Shown here: one piece after another, positions 56,743-64,000 of the stretch
Layout: every line of letters starts with the position of its first letter
Position numbering within the stretch: the first letter of the stretch is position 1
Source of the DNA: Heligmosomoides polygyrus polygyrus
Lineage: Eukaryota; Nematoda; Chromadorea; Rhabditida; Heligmosomidae
Direction of reading: 5' to 3'
NCBI GenBank assembly: GCA_947396885.1
Contig: OX377206.1
Span: 5,160,658-5,224,657 of the forward strand
DNA length: 64,000 nt
Notes under the pieces: generated by a model
The model's database searches: none
The model's input: only the letters and a program-made list of their open reading frames with translations
Told to the model about the DNA's origin: nothing
Translations under genes and position numbers: made by a program

Positions 56743-58282
56743 GTGACTGCATGTTGCGTTATTGTAAAAGTAAGCAATATTGGATTCAATAGCAAGATAA
56801 TTGGATGACGTTTCTTTATTCGCACCTTTGTAGAGTATGTAGTGTTATTCGACCATTTCTCTTCCATTTTTGTGTTCGAAATCTGAACAGCAGGTACAGG
56901 CAGGCCTTCGGGACTAAGCCTGCTTTGTGTGCTGGCTTACCATCGTATGGATGAAGGTTAAAAGCGTCAAAAGGGTCGGAAGTCTTTGAAAAAAGTCAAT
57001 GTCAGCTGTTGGTTGCCGTATCACTACAGCCGGTTGCTCGCAGTCATTCGCATTTTAAATTCCACCTTCCTTTGGAAGAACTCAACTTAAATGTTTCTAT
57101 GGTGGGATCGTATAGCCTTATGTCTCAATGATTCTTAACATCAAAGTCAACATTCCCAAACTCAAGGTATCCTTAGCACATAAACTCAACTAGTAGATAC
57201 TGCGGACACTCGAAGATACACTACAACCGGAAAAAACCCGTCCGAGTTCTCCTGTGCGCAATGTCCACAGCCGCGCGATCCAAACCTGGTTTTTATTAGC
57301 CATGGAATGCCCTTACTACAAGCTCTATAGGCTGGAGCCAAAGATGAGGAACATTAATGACGCTCTACGGGATTTTCTGCCGATCAGGCAACTACGTGGT
57401 CCCGTAAAGATTTCCCTGAATTTCATTGCTAATTCACGGTTGACAACTCAGACGGTTCTTTTTTCGATTGTAAGTTTATCAGACACTGGTGAGTGCTGCG
57501 ATCAGTCAACCAGACCACCGATGTGACCGAATTCCATTGATACTGTTCCGGAAACAATCACCTCTACTTCTATAGGCATTCAAAGGAAGGTCGCAATTAG
57601 CGGACTCAAACACTCGGCCTACTTTCGACGGGTCAGTCACTTTATCCACTAGGCCAAACGCGCGGGTCGCCACGGCGAAGCGAATCAATAGGTCTATATT
57701 ATACTTTCGCGCGACACTATTATACACCACATATGCTGTTCAGACCTAGCGTTGGAATACTTTCCTTGTAAGGCCAACTAAAATGTGATCTCCATTCTTG
57801 CTCAACATATGTACAAGTTCAGATCTAGTTCAGATCAGAACCGTCTACTGTTGGACTATGTTAAAAATTTGGCCTCTCCATAAACTCGCCGCTCTCCATA
57901 ACTATAAAAGCAAAAAATTGCGAACGAGTTTTCGGACGAGTTGTTCTGGCGCGACAGGTAAAAATTCAAACAGTCGAATACGCGCGTTGGCGATGGAGCG
58001 CCAATTTTTTTATCCCAAGCGTTACACGCACAAACCTCTCATCACTCGGGGAGGGGGGGGGGGGAGTCTGAGGGTTCACTGCGCAGTTTTTGTAATGGGA
58101 TTGCGACGGGATTTGAAAAGTATTTTACCTATAGGTACAGCCTCTTCTGTAATGACCCAAGTGAATTCTGACGCTGCGGTTCTTTTATATATTTTTTGCA
58201 TATCTCAGTACGTGGACGGATTATAGCCTACTCAAAACATCTACACGTTTTTCAGCAGTTTGATTTTATCCTTGTGTTACAG

Positions 58283-58387
58283 TTCGTCAGAAGCAACAAC
58301 ATCGAGGTAAGTGTTGAATACAAACTGCTGTTCGGCGATGAAGCTGCAACCGTGGCCTTCTTCAATCAGGCGAAAGTGAAGGAATAG
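58283..58387 (+). CDS. conserved terminal exon of R, open copy
   Basis: Bounded by TTGTGTTACAG and TAG. Reads FVRSNNIEVSVEYKLLFGDE, AATVAFFNQAKVKE. Homologous to 26,214-26,333 and to the frameshifted exon at 7,593. A GTAAGT inside it (near 58,308) is not used if the frame is real. Function unknown. Confidence 0.35.
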   Translation, partial: FVRSNNIEVSVEYKLLFGDEAATVAFFNQAKVKE

Positions 58388-58892
58388 CCTTCAAAGAAGT
58401 GATAAAATCCGTTCCTTTTGGAGGTCATGAGGACTTGTTGTCATCGTCATTTCTTTTCTTTCCTTTCACGTTACTTCTCTGTTAACCGCTATGTTTTCTG
58501 GTTGTTTGAAGATTTCCGATGTGCATGAAGGGATTGTACCTTGGATGTGTTCTTTATTTCACTGAGCTTGCTGTTCTACGTGCAGCCGTGGTATTTCCAT
58601 GCACAAGTCCAACAGGTTTCGTCAGTTTACTCAGGCACTGAGCAACTACATAGAATCAGCTCAGCGTAAAGCCTAAGAGTGATTTTGATGAGCATTGGAG
58701 TTCAGGCTTTGGAGTTTGATTTTTGCAAAAAATCAAAGACTAGTTTCAGAAGCTTTTTACAGTGCGCGTTCACGAAGACGTTTACAGAGAAAGTGAAACG
58801 GTAAGTAGAATATCATGCCGCAGTATTCTTCAGAATGACATGCAAATGCAGTTTCCCTATGGAAATTCGAGTCGGTGTGCAAAAGTGCAGAA

Positions 58893-58975
58893 AGCCGACT
58901 TCGTGAGGGAATCGAACCCTCGTCGTTACATAGGTGAAGCAGAACCTCTACCACTCCGATACCTAAGCAGCGCTA
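58893..58975 (-). repeat. tRNA-like sequence with intact T arm
   Basis: On the minus strand GAGGGTTCGATTCCCTC forms a perfect T stem-loop (B box GGTTCGATTCC), preceded by an A-box-like TATCGGAGTGGTAGAGG. No proper acceptor or anticodon stem could be paired, so it is probably a tRNA relic or SINE; a diverged real tRNA is less likely. Confidence 0.4.
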
Positions 58976-59527
58976 CCATCTACTAGCGCCCGAGTGGTGA
59001 GCTCGAGCCTGCGGACCGTTATCTTCGCTGATCTCGCTTTGTTACCATTTGAAGGATGAGGAGTTCTCCCATAGTGTTTACTCCTGCCGTGCCTTGTAAG
59101 TCCCCTCTGCTCGTCCGCTAAAAGTCGTCCAAAATAAGTCTAACTGTCGATCACCTACCGTGATCGAAGGAGGCATACCCTAGTTAGGCCAGATAGTTGA
59201 CGCACAGACCCGGTATGTGTGGCATGCATTTCGAAACGCTTGAAAGCTCTTTTGGTGGGTGTTGCGAAGTCACACCGCGGGGGTGCGGGAACGCGCCGTT
59301 GTTCCCACCGTAACGGCAGCAGCCAATCAGTCACGGGCCCAGCCGCGCAGACGGGGCAAATGATCGGCTGCAGCGATTACGGGAGTCACAACGCGTCCCC
59401 GCACCCCACCGCTGCACGTTGCCGCATACCCGCGGTGGGTCCTCGCGGCATGTACTTGTTCGTTTCTTTTGTGTTTTTTTATTATTTTATTTCTTACTAT
59501 ATCAAGTACAATTCAAATATAAGTTTG

Positions 59528-59967
59528 CTAATAATCCTGTTCTTCTTCTTCATGAGAGACTACGCCATCGGATTCTTCGCTGGTGTCCGCCTCCGAACTG
59601 CTTGGGGTGTCAGGTGGTGTTAACATCGTCATTAAATAAGCAAGTCTCCATCTGATACTGTCCTCCCAACCGACGGTCTCTCGCTCCATCCTGCTCCTCC
59701 ATTCCTCATGAAGGACTTGGAGAAGGATGTCCATCTTCTCCGGAAGGTCTTCCTCCAGCCAAGGATTGACCGGGCGGGTGCTGGAGGCTGACGTCCGTCC
59801 GGCTTGTCCTCGTGCTCGTCCGGCTCGGCTTGCAGACCACCTTCATTTTCAAAGTCCGACGGGTGATCCTTGACATCGCTATCGTTTTTAGAGCCTAACG
59901 AGGACTCAGTGTCAGACTCCGACATTAGTGAACTTGGTGCAGCTCCGGTCGCACGAGCAAGAACCAC
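59528..59967 (-). CDS. acidic protein, two overlapping frames, unrecognised
   Basis: The first frame starts MVLARATGAAPSSLMSESDT and continues with Asp/Glu/Ser-rich sequence to about 59,780. In the next frame RPVNPWLEEDLPEKMDILLQ, then VLHEEWRSRMERETVGWEDS, runs to an acidic end SDGVVSHEEEEQDY and stop. Both halves look protein-like and share acidic character, so a single about 150-residue protein broken by one base near 59,765-59,785 is likely. No domain recognised. A GC-rich block (59,260-59,460) lies downstream of its stop. Confidence 0.4.
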
Positions 59968-60494
59968 TCCTTAAAGGTCGACAAGTGCGCTACCGTATTC
60001 TATTGTTTCATTGTAGCGCGCAATCTGACATCTGCACTGCAAGCGGCTATGCTTCTTTATCCCTCTAAACGTATGCCTATCTAGACGAACATTTTCTCCT
60101 CAATGACTTAAAAACTGCGTAAAATTTTTAATTTTTCAACTCTTTAGGAAAATAATAGGTTGTTGCCGATCTGAAAGCACAATGAGGGGACATATTTATG
60201 GACTAAAAGAGATTTCGCCTTTCAGTTGTCTGAAATGTTGCGATTTTCGTTCGCCTGTCAGCAAAAATTCGGGTTGTGTGGAGAAAAAGCACACATATCT
60301 TCACTTTGCAGTTTCAAGTAAGCAGCATTCGCACTATCAATCAAGTGAAAATCTAAACAGCTGCATGGCGCCGTCCTTTTCTGGTGCACTATAAAGTTTC
60401 AAATTTTTTACAACTTTAATGACTTTAGTTGGATCATATAGTGATTCTGCCTGTTGAAATGAAGATGAAACAGTGTAGGATACTGAAATGTTGC

Positions 60495-60940
60495 ACTTTT
60501 GCGCAGGAATTACAAGGGAAGGTCAGTGATTCGGCTCCCGTGTGATGCAAAATTTTTGCACTTCCTAAGGGAGATCTGCCACGACCAGTCAAAGCTTTCT
60601 ATGTCAGATCGCAGCGGAAACGTTCTCCAGAAAAGATTGTTCAGAGAAAAGTTTGACGCCGAATACGCCTAAATTTTTGCCGGTGGTGATCAGAAGAAAT
60701 GAGTCGAAATCTACTCTTCATACTTCAGAGCGAGCTGGTGCCGCTTCTAGTAGAACAGCTGCACAAGGCCCCTTCATCCTTCTAGACTGGGTCGCAAGAA
60801 GCTACATATTTCTCTTGCTATTTTTTGTTGTATTTTTTTGTTGCATTTTTGTGTATTTTTATGTGCGTTATAAATCTACGAATGCTCTAGACATGTACAA
60901 AGTGGCACAAAAGGGACTGTATAATAAAAAGGAAAACTAA
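60495..60940 (+). CDS. single-pass membrane protein C-terminal region
   Basis: The main frame (60,653-60,940) reads TPNTPKFLPVVIRRNESKST, a Ser/Ala-rich linker, then a strongly hydrophobic segment YIFLLLFFVVFFCCIFVYFY (about 20 residues), followed by the basic VRYKSTNALDMYKV and KGLYNKKEN stop. Upstream in another frame GDLPRPVKAFYVRSQRKRSP, EKIVQRKV runs into a TGA at about 60,645, suggesting one protein with a 1-base break. Basic residues on the N-terminal side and a short C-terminal tail are seen. Family unknown. Confidence 0.4.
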
Positions 60941-60949
60941 GTAGCGATG

Positions 60950-61380
60950 TAGGCCTATGAACGATGAAAGGGTCAAGAAAACCAAGGATAGGGGAGGGGG
61001 AGTGGGGTTTGCAAGCAATGTGGTCTATCCCGGTCAGCAAGCTGTAAGGAAACGTCGTCGTTCACTTTTAATTCTGCCGCCACTGTGGAACTGAAGGAGT
61101 AAAGTGTGCCCCTCCCCCCCCCCCCCCGCACCAGGATAGACCTAAGACTCCATGACCTGCGACTGGAACTGAAAACGGGAAATGGAGGTAGAATGGAGAA
61201 AAAAGGGGACTGCTCAACGTTCCGCCTGAAGCTGGGGGCCGCCATTGGTTTGCACCGGTTGGAAACAGCCCGCCGGGTTGTGGTGATTGGCGCTCGCCAC
61301 TCAAATAGCAGACGCGCTCTGTTCTGTTCCTCGGTAGCAGATCTCCTATTGCACGGAGCGGAGCGCGCCGGCTGTGGGAG
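60950..61380. other. no gene recognised; C16 tract
   Basis: Open frames on both strands are proline/serine- or arginine-rich. A long poly-C run lies at about 61,112-61,128. Confidence 0.35.
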
Positions 61381-61384
61381 CGGG

Positions 61385-62130
61385 GTGGCGCAGCGATGGC
61401 ATTCGCTCCGCCTGGCTAATGCTCGGCGTGATGAGCACGATGTCGTCACCGAAGCGAAGACGGTGCAGCTGGCAACCTCCAGTCTTCACTCCCATGTATT
61501 CCCCTTCTAATTCGCGCATGAAGTTTCCGGGAGTGACAGTAAAGTGCTGCGGGTATACGTTCAGTGTAGTATATACAGTACCCCCTGGGCAGCCACTATC
61601 TTCACGTCGATGACGATGTCGTTGTAGAATGGTGGGATCTTGGTCGTGAATCTACTGTAGCTCTCGAGGTACTCCTCTGATGTGCTGAGTAGGAGCGGCC
61701 AGAGTGCGGAAGGCTTCGACGACCGTTTCCGTTCCGACAGAATCGAATCCTCCTTCAGGTCGATGAACGTAAGGCACAACGGCAGCTTGTACTCTCGTGA
61801 GATTTCATTGAGCTTCGTAATGATGTCCACGTGGTCGACCGTGCTGAATTCTCTTTTGCTTGTTCACCTGGCTGTGCTTCGCCCAGCGTTCTGCTGATAC
61901 TATTCATAAAGACTCGAGTGAACAGCTTGTAGACTACGGACAGCAGGCAGATCGGGCGATAGTTGCCAATGTCGTGCACGTCTTCCTTCTTGAACAACAA
62001 ACCGGTTTTGCCGGTATTTCACTGAGATAGAACTTTGCACTCCTGGCAGGTCCCGTGTGAAGGGCCGCGCGAGGGTATTGATGAGCACTGGTTGGAGGTT
62101 CTTCTGATATTCAGAAATTTGATATTGTAG
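61385..62130 (-). pseudogene. RTE-like reverse transcriptase fragment (empty-site paralogue of 43.8-45.9 kb)
   Basis: Minus-strand pieces: [62 protein letters not shown] (motif A, decayed), TTKIPPFYNDIVIDVK, and DDIVLI near 61,425-61,445. Many frameshifts. Collinear with the 43.8-45.9-kb pieces but without the CR1 insertion. Confidence 0.75.
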
Positions 62131-62830
62131 TACTCGTAGCAAAAATAATGTGCGAACTGTCTGCTTTTGTATTTCGTCCATTTTTCGTTTTTGTTGATGA
62201 TTGCACACGAGTCATCTTGGGCAATCAGCTTGAAATTTGGACGACCTTGTAATGCCCGAGATCAGCCACTTTTGCTCAATAGGTTTTCAATAAGCTTGTA
62301 CAAACCGAACGCACATTTACGATTTTTTCTACGGGTTTTGAATCACTATTTGATTTGTTCTAAAAAGGCACTGAAATTTACTAATAAAAGGCACTTAATG
62401 TAAGGAATATAAAGCACCGGTTCCTATTCATCGTAGCCAACTGGCCAATCCCACATAGGTGTCTAACTGTTGTTTACGACTGAAGGCAACTCGAGGAGTC
62501 TTCAGCTGGTGTGTTTCGACACTCTGATCTACGGGCAGCCCTCGCCAACAAGCGTGCTCCAGCCGCCACTCACGTCAACAACGTACATATTTCGTAAGGA
62601 CGGCACACCGACAGACTCGGCCAGAGGATCGTTCTTCGTCATTTCATTTCATTTCGTTGCCATTGAGAGTGAGTCCATCTTGTTCTTAGATTCCCCAGAG
62701 TTTGTCCATAAGAATCCTCTTGAACCGCTTTCAGAGTTTTCTTGAATCGGTGAGAAACTGCTATCGTTCAATAGCAAAAAACCATTCATAGTTGAATCCC
62801 GAAAACGTATGGGAATAGAGAATAGGCCGA
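62130..62830. repeat. segment duplicated from or with 45,905-46,690
   Basis: Same word order as 45,905-46,690, including GATTTGTTCTAAA, ACTAATAAAAGGCA-TTAATG and CACACCGACAGACTC-GCCAGAGGATC. Confidence 0.65.
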
Positions 62831-62919
62831 TTTTTTAAAACGATTTCCAAGGTATCCGTCAGGATTGCTAGCCATCCAGGGAACCTGGAAATTTCGGTTT
62901 TTGGAGCGTAAGGACCATG

Positions 62920-63460
62920 AGTACTATCTGTCACAATATGACCCAGTTAATTGACTCCTCGTTAAGCAGCGACAGACGCCTGCACAAGCTCCTGCACATT
63001 CCTTATTAACAGAGTTCTGCTCCTCATTACGACGCTCACCTTCTGCTTTTTCTGAACCACCTTGTGAGGTATCAAATCTAGAAAGAATGCTAGGAACTGG
63101 CAACTCCGAGCGACTATCGGCTCGGAGGGGTTACCTTGTACCCAATGGTTATCCGCCTTGGTAAGAAGGCACATATATGTCCTACTGCCTCAGAAATGGC
63201 CTACCTCATTTTACCTACGAGTAGAACACAGAGCGCTGCTAAACATTCCACGTTTCGTACAGCACAAAACGTACTCGGCGAACACCTCCCCCCTCTCTAT
63301 ATTCCTGGGACATTTTGTGTCTCTCCACAACGTAATGGAAAAATCTAGGATTTCCAGGAAACTTCAAGGAGAAAAGGAAATGATAGATAGCGCAGGTTCA
63401 ACAAAACGAAGCATAACTCACTCGATGTGCGCTTGTTCTTTTAAAGGTGTCCCGCAATGG
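62920..63460. repeat. dispersed repeat shared with 17,020-17,375
   Basis: TTAAGCAGCGACAGACGCCT, TTATTAACAGAG, CATTACGACGCTC, GCATAACTCACTCG, CTTTTAAAGGTGT in order. Contains about 180 bp more than the 17-kb copy. Confidence 0.5.
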
Positions 63461-63464
63461 TGAC

Positions 63465-64000
63465 TATAGGATACACTGGATAAATTGCCAAATAGTCACT
63501 GTTTAGTTTATGCCAGACAAACGGCGAAGTTGGGCAGAGTCATTTAAGTGCAGGCATTTAATCGAATTTTTAGAATTTTTCTTCTGCGGTCTCTTTTTTT
63601 TAATGGAAAAAACTCCAAGATTTGTTCACATCCCAGTTCCGGCTTTGGCGCGGTGTCATGGTGCTTTGAAAATCGTACTTGAGCATGGCTTCGATACCAA
63701 GTTCCTCTATTTAACTTTGATATTTGTCTATTACTGCTTTAAGGCGTGCCGCGTTATGGTCTAGCTGTACCACGCCGCAATACTATTTTGACCTTCTAAA
63801 TCGATCCGTGTTTCGCTCAGCGCACTCTTCCCTGAGGTGAGGTCGAGAAAATCGATACCGAAAGCTGCTAAAGCCATTCTAGGACGATAAAAATTGTCGG
63901 TATCGTATGACCCAAGTTTTCTGTTCTGCTGCATCGAGAATTTTCGGTTTTCTTCAGGTTATGAGTCGTGAAGAGTCAGCACCTGCACAGCACTAGCCGA
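63465..64000. other. right edge; piece similar to 24,040-24,130
   Basis: 63,925-63,997 (TTCTGTTCTGCTGCATC, ATTTTCGGTTTTCTTCAG, GTCAGCACCTGCACAGCAC) parallels 24,050-24,117. An acceptor-like TTTTCTTCAG and the start of an exon may be present; the sequence ends before this can be judged. Confidence 0.35.

Larger units (their letters stand above)
56035..58655 (+). repeat. dispersed repeat R, copy 3
   Basis: The most complete uninterrupted copy: CG hairpin (56,110-56,215), sense tRNA-like cassette (56,675-56,742), degraded antisense cassette (57,585-57,672), the empty target TAAACTCGCCGCT near 57,891, a G13 tract near 58,050, the open terminal exon (58,283) and the shared tail. Confidence 0.7.

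Noticed and set aside
61068..61510. Overlapping 134- and 158-codon ORFs near 61.0-61.5 kb
   Set aside because: Open on both strands around a C16 tract, no recognisable motif, and the right part overlaps RTE debris.

Overview
The window looks like repeat-rich nuclear DNA of a nematode, most likely a rhabditid (clade V) such as a strongylid. Three things support this. The recognisable genes are split by many 45-75 bp introns with TTTCAG-type acceptors. One gene is a GLH-type (Vasa-related) germline helicase with FG repeats and CCHC knuckles, an architecture typical of nematodes. The retrotransposon remnants are RTE-like and CR1-like, as is common in these worms. Nothing prokaryotic is present: no operons with ribosome binding sites, no rRNA, no CRISPR array.

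Layout. 0-4.2 kb: a mariner transposase remnant and two large foldback structures. 4.2-8 kb: first copy of a 2-4 kb dispersed repeat, here called R, which carries tRNA-like promoter boxes and a conserved terminal exon. Further full copies lie at 24.2-26.6 and 56.0-58.7 kb, with a fragment at 14.8 kb. 8-12 kb: MITEs, word-like low-complexity arrays and an RTE fragment. 12.0-13.3 kb: a small six-exon gene for a duplicated, probably coiled-coil protein, with no recognised family. 15-24 kb: mostly non-coding, with two arrays of a 41-bp TTCGAA-rich unit and several possible exons. 28.7-41.7 kb: the glh/Vasa-like gene, whose introns hold a 5'-truncated RTE-like insertion with a 17-bp target duplication, several MITEs and a 200-N gap. 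43.7-46.7 kb: an RTE fragment interrupted by a CR1-like element, duplicated without the CR1 at 61.4-62.8 kb. 47.5-48.0 kb: a second copy of a Mutator-like MITE. 48.5-53.9 kb: a BTBD9-type gene (BTB, BACK-like and F5/8C-like segments). 54-64 kb: hairpin elements, R copy 3, an acidic ORF, a membrane-protein ORF and RTE debris.

The two conserved genes are both on the + strand but have no evident functional link: GLH proteins act in germ granules, while BTBD9 proteins are BTB adaptors. Most of the rest is transposon history that can be read directly. At least a dozen GC-rich foldback MITEs begin GGCC or GGGCC and have 3-bp TTA/TAA/ATA-type flanks (PIF/Harbinger-like). A Mutator-like MITE occurs twice with perfect 9-bp target duplications and paralogous empty sites in the same window. 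TTAA-flanked hairpins are also present.

Reading frames of all three multi-exon genes are interrupted by single-nucleotide length changes, several in homopolymers. I attribute most of these to consensus errors, but decay of the glh copy cannot be excluded because it also has an in-frame TGA and a DDAD motif II. Functional calls come from motif recognition by eye; no database search was run.
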